The notes beneath the pieces are model-generated. The model saw only the letters and a list, made by a program, of their open reading frames with translations. It was not told the DNA's origin and did not search any database. The position numbers and the translations under genes were made by a program. A DNA stretch of 27,500 nucleotides from Actinidia chinensis (Eukaryota; Streptophyta; Magnoliopsida; Ericales; Actinidiaceae). The stretch lies in the NCBI GenBank assembly GCA_009663005.1, contig VIGQ01002152.1, forward strand, positions 17,501 to 45,000, written 5' to 3'. Each line of letters starts with the position of its first letter. Position 1 is the first letter of the stretch. Positions 19,401 through 27,500 of the stretch are shown here, in pieces.

Positions 19401-19719
19401 TAAGCAGAATTAAAACCTTCTCAAGCCCATTTAGTCAAATTTAATGCTTAGTCTCACTAGCCTTTAGGAACCGTAACCCTCAAGATCTAAGTTAGTTCCC
19501 AGAAGTTGGTGATAGAGTTTGTTGTGGTCGATATACCTTCCCTGTATAATGTAATCATTGGTCGAGATTGGTTGCATAGGATGAAGGGAATGACTTCCAT
19601 ATTACACCAAGTCATCAAATTTGCTACCCTCGAGGTAAAGAAACCCTTTATGTAGATCAGATGGCAACTAACTAATGCTACCTCGCTAGGACTTCGCTAA
19701 GGCTACCATAAAAGAAGTG

Positions 19720-20640
19720 CAATTGATGGAAGAAGAGCAAGAAGTCCTAGAGGATGTAGGGAGAGATCTCGAGGCCAAGGTCGTGGAGGAACTGATATGC
19801 TATGAATTAGATGAGCCAAACTCAGATTGTTTATTTCTCACTGGTGCAAACCTTAAGGAGCTAGAGAAGGACGAGCTCATCTAGTTCCTTATTTCTAATA
19901 TAAGGGTCTTCACATGGACACCCTACGAGATGCTCGGGATAGACCCCAATTTCATCAAACACGATCCCCTAGGCCTAAATAGTGAAACAAAGAGGAATAA
20001 AGTCCGTAACCGAGCATGTGGACACCTGATAAGAAGAGGTCAATCTAAAGATGCAGTGAAAAAATAACAGAGGTTTTTTTACCCAAGCGGCTATCCTCAT
20101 ACATCAATAGTAAAGAAGAAAACTAGTAAATGGAGAGTTTGCATTGACTTCACAAGCCTCAACTGAACATGTCCAAAAGACTAATTTTCTTTTCCAAAGA
20201 TTGACCAGTTGGTGGACTATACTTCAGGTCATGCCTGAATGAGCTTCCTGGATGCATACCAAAGTTACCATTACATAGCAATACACAAGCCCGATCAAGA
20301 GAAGACTGCCTTTATGACCCCCCATGGCATATTCTGCTTCAAGGTCATGCCTTTTGGACTAAAAAAAATAAGAGCCACATATCAGAGAACGATCACCAAA
20401 ATATTCGAGCCAATCATGGGTAAAACCATGAATGCCTACATTGATGATATGGTAGTTAAAAGCAAAAGGATCTGGACCATGTGAGGGACCTAGCCGATGT
20501 ATTTAGAATACTCAAAGAGCATAAGCTAAGATTGAATGCAACCAATTGCGCCTTCAAGGTAAGCTTGAGAAAATTCCTAGGACACTTGGTAACACAATGA
20601 AGGATCTAAATGCAAACGAGGCAACCTAGAACAATTGCAG
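19720..20640 (+). pseudogene. Tat reverse transcriptase relic
   Basis: The linker into RT reads LEELICYELDEP-type residues and then ELIxFLISNIRVFTWTPYEM (19873-19932), followed by GIDPNFI. The RT core shows KWRVCIDFTSLN (20130-20165), CPKD (20170-20181), FPKIDQLVDYTSGH (about 20192-20233), MSFLDAYQSYHYIAIHKPDQ (20239-20298), EKTAFMTPHGIFCFKVMPFG (20299-20358), ATYQRTITKIFEPIMGKTMN (20374-20433) and an intact YIDD catalytic box at 20437-20448. Stops interrupt it after SLN, after CPKD and after SGHA. The 20239-20484 stretch is open. The connection region (20485-20640) is frameshifted but retains KFLGHLVTQ-like residues (about 20571-20597). Confidence 0.87.
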
Positions 20641-20799
20641 CATCATTCGAGGACTGCAAAAGAGGTTCAGAAACTGACAAGAATGGAAGCAACACTTAAC
20701 TGCATTTATCATAAGGTCTTTTTACAATGTCAGCTTTCTTCAACTCCTTCATAAAAATACGAAGTTTGTATGGAAGGAAGAATGTAGGATCATACTCCA

Positions 20800-21260
20800 A
20801 TAGTTCAAGAAATATTTGACTCACCCTGGCTACTTCCATCTGAACAGGAGAGTTGCTTTATGTCCACCTCACTGTATCCGAACACGCTGTTAGCTCAATA
20901 CTTCTAAGAGAGGTAGATGAAGAGCAACAACCAATCTACTTTGTTAGTAAGAAGTTTACGGATTGCCAAGTAAGGTACTTGCCACTAGTAAAACTTGTGC
21001 TACCCTAGTTTCAAACTTTGGCAAAACTCATTCATATTTCAAGCACATCCCATCGTTGTATATACAGAGTTTCGCTAAATCACATCTCATCCAAAGCAGA
21101 CCTGTCTGGATGGCTCTCCCAATAGGCCGTTGAGCTCGAACAATTAGACATAAATTTTTTGCCAAGGGCAACAATAAAATGACAAGTCTTGGTTAATTTT
21201 GTGGCTGAGTTCTCACCCCGAACTGTGAGTCTAGATCCATATTGCCTTTCGTCTACACAC
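20800..21260 (+). pseudogene. Tat first RNase H relic
   Basis: This is the standard retroelement RNase H that follows RT. It is read across frame changes: LYVHLTVSEHAVS-like residues (20855-20890), LLREVDEEQQPIYFVSK (20902-20950), a YLPL stretch (about 20975-20988), FQTLAKLIHIS-like residues (about 21010-21040), HLIQSRPVWM (21081-21110) corresponding to the LSKADLSGR motif, and a VNFVAEFSP-like end (about 21188-21215). It is badly damaged by indels but continuous in order with RT and the second RNase H. Confidence 0.72.
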
Positions 21261-21446
21261 AAGGAGAAAGTGAGCACACAAGGAGGAAGTGAGATTGGAG
21301 GCAAAATTAGTTAAGATCGAATCAGCATCTGAGGATAACGAGGTTATTAAACAACCACCTAAAAATGCAGAAGTAACGATCGCTAGGGAAATCACTGGGG
21401 TTTGGGAGGTTAATATAGGCCACCTTAGATTGATCTCTCCTCAGCA

Positions 21447-21880
21447 TGGAAAATGTTCATTAATGGAGCAAAAAATAGCCTAGGGGCAGGGGCAGGAGTA
21501 GTTCTAAAAAGTCCCGAAGGGGCAATTTTCAAGCATTGCCTAAGGCTAAATTTTCTTGTAACAAATAACGAAGTCGAATATGAAGCCTTTATTACGGGAC
21601 TTTAGTCTGCTAGCAAACTAAAGGTTCTAGAGCTTCATATTTTCAGCGATCCAAAACTGATAATCAACCAAGTCATAGGAAAATTTTAAGCTCGGGGAGA
21701 CAAGATGGCTAAGTATTTGGCAATAGCAAAAATCCTCCTCACAGAATTCAAAAGCAATCAATATTATCAAGTGGAGAGGGACTTAAATTCACATGCAGAT
21801 GCACTAGTAGGCTTGGTATCAATTTTTGAGGGTGAAATAGGCCGGACCATCCCAGTCGATTTAATCTTGGCCCCTAGTCA
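21447..21880 (+). pseudogene. Tat second (archaeal-type) RNase H relic
   Basis: Tat elements carry an additional RNase H of archaeal type between the first RNase H and integrase. Here it runs in one frame from WKMFINGAKNSLGAGAGVVL (21447-21506) through NNEVEYEAFITGL (21564-21602), HIFSDPKLIINQVIG (21633-21680) and SHADALVGLVS (21789-21821), with only two in-frame stops (after ITGL and after IGKF). Glu and the later Asp residues of the active site are present. The first catalytic Asp (family V/F-x-D-G-A) is Asn (codon AAT at 21462-21464), which should abolish activity. The lack of frameshifts over about 145 codons is unusual for this window. Confidence 0.85.
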
Positions 21881-22175
21881 CGAAATATCTTAGGAGTCCA
21901 TCCTAATCAACACTGAGCTGGGTTCGTGCTGGATGGAATCAATTATAAATTTTATATGACATGACAAGCTACCAGAGGACAAGAAATAAGCCCACAAACT
22001 TTGGATAAAGACAACATAGTTTTGGATCTCCCCCATGGGGTACTTATACAAAAGTCATATTTGGGCCCGTGTCCTTTCGCTCCGAGAAGAATTCTTACTA
22101 CAAGTGTCATGTTGCTGTGTAATAAATCGAAGTACGAGTAGCAATCCCACGATGCAGTGCCAATTTTAACCAAAA
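21881..22175 (+). pseudogene. Tat integrase N-terminal relic, truncated
   Basis: The linker to integrase reads SCWMESIINFI (about 21928-21960) and HDKLPEDK (21962-21985), matching the W-M-x-P-I..F-L..G-x-L-P-x-D-K pattern that precedes the Tat integrase zinc domain. A YLYKSHI-like stretch (22043-22063) follows. Similarity then fades and stops at about 22175, before any HHCC or DDE residues, so no integrase core is present. Confidence 0.65.
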
Positions 22176-22230
22176 GAACTAAAGGGGGGGGCACTGGGTC
22201 GGGGTGAATTGGTGGTGTGGGGGGGGTACG
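22176..22230 (+). other. G-rich junction segment
   Basis: It contains G8 (22184-22191), GGG (22196-22198), GGGG (22201-22204) and G8 (22219-22226). It separates the truncated Tat element from an inverted Athila-type LTR fragment. It belongs clearly to neither side. Confidence 0.7.
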
Positions 22231-22872
22231 GTGTCCTAACTCACTCCCACCGTGTATTGCTTCAAAAAAGAAATAAATTTTTGTTTTTAAGTTTTTGGTT
22301 TATTTAAATTCAATTTAATTATGAAAGGCAATTAAACTAATTTAAACTTGATATTAAAAACAAACTCAGAGGATCAATTGATCCAATCACTTATTTTCTC
22401 GAAATTCAAAGGAATACCTCTTCGTAATTTACATCTTTTATTCTCGTGAGTCTTAAATTTAGAAGATTTAGAGCTTCAAAAACCAACTGTTCTTTCAATA
22501 TTCACCATTTTTTTTTTTTTTTTTTTTTGTTTTTTTTTTGGGTTTTTTTTTTTTTCAAATAAATCTAGATGTTTATAATCATAGTTGTGCGTTATCTATT
22601 CATGCAGCGCATATAATGAACCTAATTCACGCATAAACTTACAAGGTAGGCGTTATATACTGAGTTTAACAATTCACGCATAAGCATTACCAACATAATA
22701 AGGATACCCAAGTTTTCGAAATTATTTGGAAAGAAAAAGAAGAATAAAAATCAAGAAGGTAAAATGGTGATACCAAATTTACCTCTATTATTCATCCTTG
22801 ATCCCCAATTGATTTTCAAAAATAATCCCGAGTTGGAAAAATTAGCCAATCATGGCTATGAAAAGCAAACAA
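22200..22872 (-). mobile_element. Inverted, divergent Athila-type LTR fragment
   Basis: Read on the minus strand, it aligns with the second half of the Athila LTRs at 2148 and 11143. Matches include TAGCCATGATTGGC (3' LTR TAGCCATGAGTGGC), CAATTGGGGATCAAGG (LTR CAATCGGGAATCAAGG), GAGGTAAA, TTTCGAAAACTTGGG, TAAGACTCA and ATTGGATCAATTGATC (LTR ATTGGATCGATCGATT). It corresponds to roughly 2740-3400 of the 5' LTR, so both the U3 half and the last ~100 bp are missing. It is more diverged from the two Athila LTRs than they are from each other and probably represents a related subfamily. A long T tract is inserted within it. Confidence 0.75.
22508..22555 (+). repeat. T-rich homopolymer tract
   Basis: T21, G, T11, GGG, T12. 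Athila-type LTR homology continues on both sides, so this is an expansion within the fragment and not a poly(A) tail boundary. Confidence 0.9.
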
Positions 22873-23303
22873 CGATGCGATTTATAGCTTTGGAAGGAGA
22901 TGCCTTTAAGAACACATGGTCCCCCTCCTCAAACTCTAAGTCTCATCTCCGAATGTCTACATAGCTCTTGTTTGGCGGACCTGAGCAGTTTGAGTCTTTG
23001 TTGAAGCACCTTGATCTTTTCGGTGGTCTTTGGACATCTCAGGCCTAAATCTATCATCGCCAACTTTATTCCAACAACTGTGAAAACCTACATTTTCTTC
23101 CATATAGTGTCTTCATATGGTGGCCCAATTCCGATGCTTTGTATGAACGCTGTTTGTTGTAGAAAACTCCACGAGTGAAAATGTGTTTCCCATTTCCTTA
23201 ATGTCTAGTACGTCATAGCCACAACATGTCTTCCTAAATCTGGACAGTCCTTTTCCGATTGTTCGTTCTATCTGTGGATGGAAAGGGTACTAAGTTTCAA
23301 CTC
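22873..23303 (-). pseudogene. Chromovirus integrase, C-terminal part
   Basis: On the minus strand, ELKLST-like residues (23303-23285) precede FHPQ and an ERT triplet whose Glu codon (23266-23268) is the third member of the DDE catalytic triad; the usual T-D-G-Q-S between them is partly deleted. Further on are EDML (about 23235), EFS..NS-like residues, YGRKCR (about 23112-23095), WNKVGDDRFRPEMSK (about 23077-23033) and RRxLEFEEGDHVFLKASPSK (about 22945-22887). Similarity ends at 22873 where the inverted LTR fragment starts. Several frameshifts are present. It is the direct continuation of the integrase part at 26065-26880. Confidence 0.82.
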
Positions 23304-23572
23304 TGAACCCCGAATCCTCCGATTCTATTAACATTAATTTATGATTCGTATGATAATTAGTGTTAGTTTATTGAAGGTTATAATTCAAGTAGCCATTTAA
23401 AGATGACATTTTTTTTAAAATCTTTAAAACTCTAAGGTTTATACGCCAATTTTCTTCTTAGCATGCGAGAAGGCGTTTGAATATTAATAGAGTATAATAA
23501 AATTTGAGAAAAGAAAGAGAACATGAAAGTAAAGTTGTTGTAGGGCACATAAATATTTCCATGTGTGTCCTC
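23304..23572 (+). other. Unassigned AT-rich segment between integrase and LTR3
   Basis: This ~270 bp lies between the last integrase residues and the clear start of LTR3 homology at about 23573. It opens with TGAACCCCGAATCC, which resembles the TGTAACACCCCGAACCC start of this LTR family, but the following sequence does not match LTR1 or LTR2. No open frame or repeat is recognisable. It could be part of LTR3 or a fragment of another LTR. Confidence 0.5.
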
Positions 23573-23848
23573 ACTTATAGCCCGGACCCATGAAGATCAT
23601 TTTATTGCATAAATTAAGACTTTTAATTTTAATTAATATAGATGTTCTATTTTATGTTTAAAAATTCAGGAATCAAGAGTGACCAATTTTGAGTAAGGTT
23701 ACACCAAGGAAGCCATGGGAGGGGGCACATGGGATTGAATCCTATGGTGTGTCTTCAATTAAACACACAAATCACGTAAAAAAGAAAGAGATAATAAAAG
23801 AAGAAAAAGAAAAGCAATGTGAAACATTAAATAGCGTGGGAGTGAGCG

Positions 23849-23868
23849 ACATGGGATTAATCCCATGT
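23849..23868. repeat. Perfect 20-bp palindrome in LTR3
   Basis: The left half ACATGGGATT is followed directly by its exact reverse complement AATCCCATGT. A second, imperfect copy of the same segment starts 122 bp upstream at 23727. LTR2 has a degenerate version near 14517-14533. Confidence 0.9.
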
Positions 23869-24420
23869 GTCTTGGACAATATACCCACATACAACCACAC
23901 CACATACCACGCACAAATTCGGAGAGAGGGAGAAGGGAAGAGAGAAAGAGATAAGGAAGGAGAAAGAAGAAAGGAGGTTGGAGAGCTCAATCCAAGTCAA
24001 AAGAAGTCATTAAAGACTTCATCCAGTCCAAAGAGGTGAGAAATCAACTTGTTTTTATGATGTACATGTTAGGATACGGGGTTGGAGGAAGTTATAGATT
24101 TTAACCTTGATTCACTTATGAGAGTTTAAGTTTGTATTAGGATACTCCTTTGAGTCATAAGTGGTCAAATTGTGAGAGCTTGAAGCTCTCCATTTGAAGA
24201 TTAAGTTGTTAGGAGTGAAATCCCCAAAGTTTTAAGGTTATGGGTTTTAACTTTCAATCCTAGCTCCCGTTTTTTAATAGTGTTTCTCTTTCTTTTTGAG
24301 ATATTCTATCCCCAATGAGCAAATGTTTTTGGATTCCTTGACCCTTTGGGAGACTTGGTAAAAGTTTGGAGAAGTTTCGATTTTAGTTTGAAATAAAAAT
24401 CGCAAGTTCTGGAAACCTGA

Positions 24421-24815
24421 TCAACTTAGGATGTCATTGTAGTCGACCTAAACTTCAACTAGGTCGACCTAAACCTCAACTTAGGACGACCTATGGTTTC
24501 ACTTGGTTGTCAAAAAACTTCTATCAAACTTGGATGTCAACTTAGGTCGACCTACACTTCAACTTAGGTCGACCTAAACCTCAACTTAGGACGACCTATT
24601 TTAACTTAGGTTGTCAAGAAAACTTTCTGACAAACTTAGGATTTCACGTAGGTCGACCTAAACTCAACTTAGGTCCGACCTAAACCTCACTTAGGAACGA
24701 CCTATTTTAACTTAGGTTGTCAGAAAACTTTCTGATCAACTTAGGATGTCAACTTAGGTTCGCCTAAACTTCAAGCTTTATGTCAGCCTAAACTTCAACG
24801 TAGGACGCTGCCTAA
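24421..24815 (+). repeat. Tandem array of ~105-bp units with GGTCGACC subrepeats
   Basis: Unit starts (TCAACTTAGGATGTCA-like) fall at 24421, 24524, about 24630 and 24736, a period of 103-107 bp, giving about 3.75 copies. Each unit is built from shorter words: CAACTTAGGTCGACCTAAAC, then TCAACTTAGGACGACCTA, then a GGTTGTCAGAAAACTTTCTG spacer. The core AGGTCGACCT is a perfect palindrome. The last copy is decayed. It is absent from LTR2 and sits between the conserved GAGGTGAGAAAT block and the GATGCCATGAA block. Confidence 0.92.
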
Positions 24816-26064
24816 CTCGTCTTGTGTAAAGGGTGTCTACACACCTTTCTCTTAAAGAATTTGAGTGTTGTCTCAAGATGATGTTAGACTCTTTAGACCT
24901 AGATCAATATAGAGTCAGCCAAGTTCCGTTCTTAAAGGTCTAAGCTTAAAGGGTCTTTATTCTTGGGGGCGCGGATAATTAGCCATTGTCAGTATTGACC
25001 ATATTGTATCCTAATCCTTTAGGTGTAGGACACTCCAAGCGCCTGTCACACACACCAGTACGAAAACAAGAGCCGTCGCAAGGAAACTGAGGTAGTACCA
25101 CGATGCCATGAACAAAATTATGTATTTTTCGAAATTTTTTCAATACATATTATTGTATAATTCCAGGGTTTTCCATTTTTTCAATACATTAAAGTTATGG
25201 TTATCAATACAAATGCCCTGTCCTCAATGTATGTAATGTAGAAAGAAAACCCATGTAGTTTAGTTTTTGGTGAAACAACTATGTTTCGAAGTATATGCAT
25301 GTTACGCTCGGGGTCCCCCGTGGTGGGACTTTAATCTAGCCTAATGGTCGCTAAAGGTAGTCGGTGAGGGACGGGAATAAATCATTTACAAGGGATATCT
25401 CGGTCGCTAAAGAGCCACCCGCCTTATGGTCATCAGTTATTTTAATGCGACTGTCACGTTTTCTGATATGTTATGTATGTATACGTAAAACAAGTGAGCC
25501 ATGTTTATGCAAGAGCAAGTTGTTGAACTATGTTTCAAGAAAGTTTTATGTTATGCTCACTTGTTTGTACACTCTAATGTATGTTATGATATGAAAGTAA
25601 TCCATGGTATTTTAACGTTCAGGTCATCTGTTGTTATTCACTAAGGTTAGCTTATTTTTTTCGAAACTTTTCAGTACGCCAATCCGAGGGATCCTTAAAG
25701 AAGAAAGTGACGCTTGCAAATCATAGTTTTGTGCCAAGGGGCCTTGATGTAGTTATGACGATAGATTAGAACGACGTGGAGCTACTGTGTCTTTAATTAC
25801 TCTGGCCATGATATGTTATGTACGTTAAAGTTGGCCTTTTATGTATGGTAAGTTTAACTACTAGCACAGCTCTGTAACATTGTGCACACTTCACCTTTTA
25901 TACTTTTTAATTATTATGACGTTTTCGCAAAAAATTACTATCAGTTTAAATGAGTTATGGCACAGGGTTACCACTCTTTACGAAGGTAATCGCCTTGGGC
26001 GGGCAAGCGTCGGCCATCACGCGCCACGTCCGCATAAGCGCAGGTTGCGGGGCGGGACACACAG

Positions 26065-26880
26065 TGCCTAAAAGCCCTTTGTTAATTTTCCAAAACTTGG
26101 ATACAACTCTTGGGTCTCGATCCGACACAGCGAAATTGGAGTAACTTACGTCTTATAATCTCTGCAATGTAAAGGTTTCATGGTATTTTGACAAGCAACG
26201 TACATATTCTTCATAGGTAGAAAGTTGCTGACTTGGTGAGGCGATCCACAATGTCGCAATAGTATTAACATCCCCATGGGCGAGTTCAGTCTCTGACGAC
26301 AATCCATAGTAATGTGCTCCATTTCCATTCCGGTAATCGGTAGCGTGATTGTAGTGGTCCCGCTGGCGTTTGTCTCTCGTGACTTGTTGACATTGTAGGC
26401 ATTGTGACTACATTCGGCTATTTCCACTCTCATCCCTACCTACCAAAATGTTTCTTTAAGTCTCTGTACATCTTCATTCCTTCCAGATGCATTGTAACTT
26501 GGTATTTATTGTTTTTCTCCAAAACTTGTCTTTTGGATCTTAGTATTGTTCGGAACAGCACAAGCGGTCTTGAAATTTAAGTGGCCTCCATTTTTGGCAA
26601 GGTTAATCAGCTTCGGATTTCTTCCATCTCTTCACAATCTTCCTAAATATTGGTCATCGGTTGTTTGTTCGGTGCTTCACAAGTTCTATTAAACATCAGT
26701 TGGGCGATCAGGGTCATAAAGTATCATATTGGTGTCTGGTGCAACGACTTCAATTCCTACTCTCTCTAACTTGGTGAATAAAGGTAGTTGTGATGTAACC
26801 AAGCTTGCTGATTACGGCGATTTTTGGCTTAAGGCGTCAACTACAACGTTGGCTTGCCTGGATTACTGAATGAGAATATG
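26065..26880 (-). pseudogene. Chromovirus integrase, N-terminal and core part
   Basis: On the minus strand the pre-integrase linker reads TSQLPLFTKLERVGIEVVAP (about 26800-26741), then a decayed zinc-binding domain with LKETFW (about 26464-26447), MRVEIAEC (26433-26410), and the core start MEMEHITMD, whose final Asp (codon at 26302-26304) is the first DDE residue. Then come FLPMKNMY (about 26228-26205) and VSDRDPR-like residues with the second catalytic Asp (SDRD, 26125-26114), KFWKINKGLLGT (about 26101-26066), and then LTR3. A 26433-26146 stretch is open. The His/Cys set is incomplete. It joins in order with 23303-22873 if LTR3 is ignored. Confidence 0.82.
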
Positions 26881-27125
26881 CGTAATCTTTAATCAACTCA
26901 ATCCTCTCGTTGTCTTATGTTCAGCCTCCTTTGGGGTGAAAAGGTATTTCAAACTCTTGTGTCGATGAAGATCTCGCATGTGACTCCATATAAGTAATGA
27001 CACCATATTTTCAGCAAACACCACCGCTGCTAGTGTCTGGATCAGAGTTGGGTAGTTCTTCTCATGCAATCTCAATTGTCTTGAGGTATAGGCAATCACC
27101 TTCCCATGTTGCATCAAAATGCATC
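26880..27125 (-). pseudogene. Chromovirus RNase H relic
   Basis: This is the RNase H domain following RT. On the minus strand MQHGKVIAYTSRQLRLHEKN (27114-27055) and YPTL.., then LAAVVFA (about 27036-27016), a damaged YGxxxEIYTD-like loop, and HKSLKYLFTPKE (about 26967-26932), then RWIELIKDY-like residues near 26900-26880. One base is missing between the upstream SDASPEG and this stretch. The Asp of the TDHKSL motif is lost (reads HRHKSL). Confidence 0.82.
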
Positions 27126-27500
27126 CTAACCCTCGGGTGAAGCGTCACTGTAGATGGCAAAGCCATCAGTTCTGGAAGGTAAAGCTAAAATCGGTATAGA
27201 CACTAATCGATTCTCTAATGCTTGGAAAATTCTCTTATTTCTCATTCTAAATGGAACGTTCTTCCATGTAAACTGTGTCAAGGGAGTTGAAATATTGGAT
27301 AAGTCTTTTATAAATCTATAGTAGTATCCAACTAAGCCCATGAAACTTCGGACTTCAATCGCATTCGTGGGTCTCGGCCAATTCACAGTGGCTTTGACCT
27401 TGTAAGTATCAATGGACACTCTATCTACACTGATGATGCGCCCAATAAATGTTACACTTGCTAGCCAAAACTCATATTTCTTTAGCTTGGCATACAATCT
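27126..27500 (-). pseudogene. Chromovirus RT connection domain, partial
   Basis: It is open on the minus strand from the window edge. It reads LYAKLKKYEFWLASVTFIGR (27497-27438), a WPRPTNAIEVRSFMGLVGYY stretch (about 27383-27324), TPLTQF, and then FAIYSDASPEG (27158-27126), the start of RNase H with its first Asp. The catalytic YxDD and fingers lie beyond 27500. The 124-codon uninterrupted frame is among the best preserved coding relics in the window. No true start codon is expected because this is internal to a polyprotein. Confidence 0.88.

Larger units (their letters stand above)
16795..22175 (+). mobile_element. Tat-lineage Ty3/gypsy retrotransposon, decayed, 3' end missing
   Basis: The order is 5' LTR, PBS, gag, protease, RT, RNase H, second RNase H, start of integrase. 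The TGGCGCCGTCTATGGGAA primer site and the second (archaeal-type) RNase H between RNase H and integrase are diagnostic of the Tat clade. The element stops at about 22175 within the integrase N-terminus, where a G-rich junction and an unrelated inverted LTR fragment begin. All ORFs carry stops or frameshifts, but several domains read for 60-105 codons without a break, so it is better preserved than the Athila-like copy. Confidence 0.88.
23573..26059 (+). mobile_element. Chromovirus LTR (LTR3), solo, inside integrase of the minus-strand element
   Basis: The start (TTATAGCCCGGACCCATGAAGATC) and the next ~100 bp parallel LTR2's first 100 bp. Later blocks also match LTR2: the purine tract (23921-23977), CCAAAGAGGTGAGAAAT (24028-24044), CACGATGCCATGAAC (25099-25113), CCCGTGGTGGGACTTTAATC (25317-25336), AAGAGCCACC (about 25411), TTATGACGTTTTCGC (25914-25928) and the end GCGGGGCGGGACA (26047-26059). 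It is ~2.5 kb against 1.5 kb for LTR2; the extra length includes a 105-bp tandem array and an early ~122-bp-spaced duplication. There is no internal domain, and integrase sequence lies on both sides, so it is a solo LTR. Confidence 0.85.
22873..27500 (-). mobile_element. Chromovirus pol relic on minus strand, interrupted by LTR3
   Basis: Reading right to left, the order is RT connection (27500-27126), RNase H (27125-26880), integrase zinc and core (about 26880-26065), then LTR3, then integrase remainder (23300-22873). The chromovirus call rests on PRPTNAIEVRSFMGLVGYYYR, MQHGKVIAYTSRQL and the integrase core IPEWKWEHITMD-like stretch. The element is cut at the window's right edge and, on the left, by the Athila-type LTR fragment. 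It is oriented opposite to all other elements here. Confidence 0.85.

Noticed and set aside
22508..22555. Poly(A) tail of a minus-strand LINE or SINE
   Set aside because: Athila-type LTR homology continues on both sides of the T tract and no LINE or SINE body adjoins it.
23689..24039. 116-codon open frame ending in Lys/Glu/Arg-rich sequence
   Set aside because: It follows LTR3 from its start block through the purine tract; there is no domain and LTR2 has no equivalent protein.
24421..24815. CRISPR-like or satellite locus
   Set aside because: The units are contiguous ~105-bp tandem repeats with no unique spacers, inside an LTR of a plant retrotransposon; I keep it as an LTR-internal array.
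25880..26144. Two overlapping plus-strand open frames near the LTR3 end
   Set aside because: They cover the conserved LTR end and then run into antisense integrase sequence.

Overview
The window looks like repeat-dense nuclear DNA from a flowering plant, probably a large-genome dicot. I base this on the lineages present: Ty3/gypsy Athila, Ty3/gypsy Tat with two RNase H domains, Ty3/gypsy chromovirus (Tekay/Del-like LTRs) and Ty1/copia of SIRE type, all plant families. I found no convincing host protein gene, tRNA, rRNA or CRISPR array. Every recognisable coding stretch is a decayed retrotransposon gene with stops and frameshifts.

Layout, left to right. 1-83 is the extreme 3' end of a chromovirus with its polypurine tract. 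84-2147 is its 3' LTR (LTR1), which has lost its last ~230 bp. At about 2148 it is fused to an Athila-like element (2148-12774). That element has a 5'-truncated 5' LTR, a tRNA-Asp-type primer binding site, gag, protease, RT, RNase H and integrase relics, a long post-integrase region, a polypurine tract and a complete 3' LTR. The 3' LTR ends inside the RT domain of a SIRE-like copia relic (12775-16794), whose 5' half is missing. The copia relic is itself split by a solo chromovirus LTR (LTR2, 14366-15874) flanked by a perfect 5-bp target duplication.

From 16795 a Tat-lineage element begins with a 711-bp LTR, a textbook PBS, gag, protease, RT, RNase H, a second (archaeal-type) RNase H and the start of integrase. 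It breaks off at ~22175. Next come a G-rich junction and an inverted, divergent piece of an Athila-type LTR (22200-22872). The right end (22873-27500) is a minus-strand chromovirus pol relic in the order RT, RNase H, integrase. Its integrase is cut between the second catalytic Asp and the Glu by another solo LTR (LTR3, ~23573-26059), which carries its own 105-bp tandem array.

The genes do not work together. The window is a nested-insertion and deletion record. The points most worth a second look are the palindrome-based repeats inside LTRs: TTCGAA clusters in two unrelated LTR families, a 36-bp near-perfect palindrome in LTR1, a GGTCGACC array and a 20-bp perfect palindrome in LTR3. Also notable are the integrase split by LTR3 and a 183-codon antisense open frame in the Athila 3' region. 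I saw no evidence of a new functional system.
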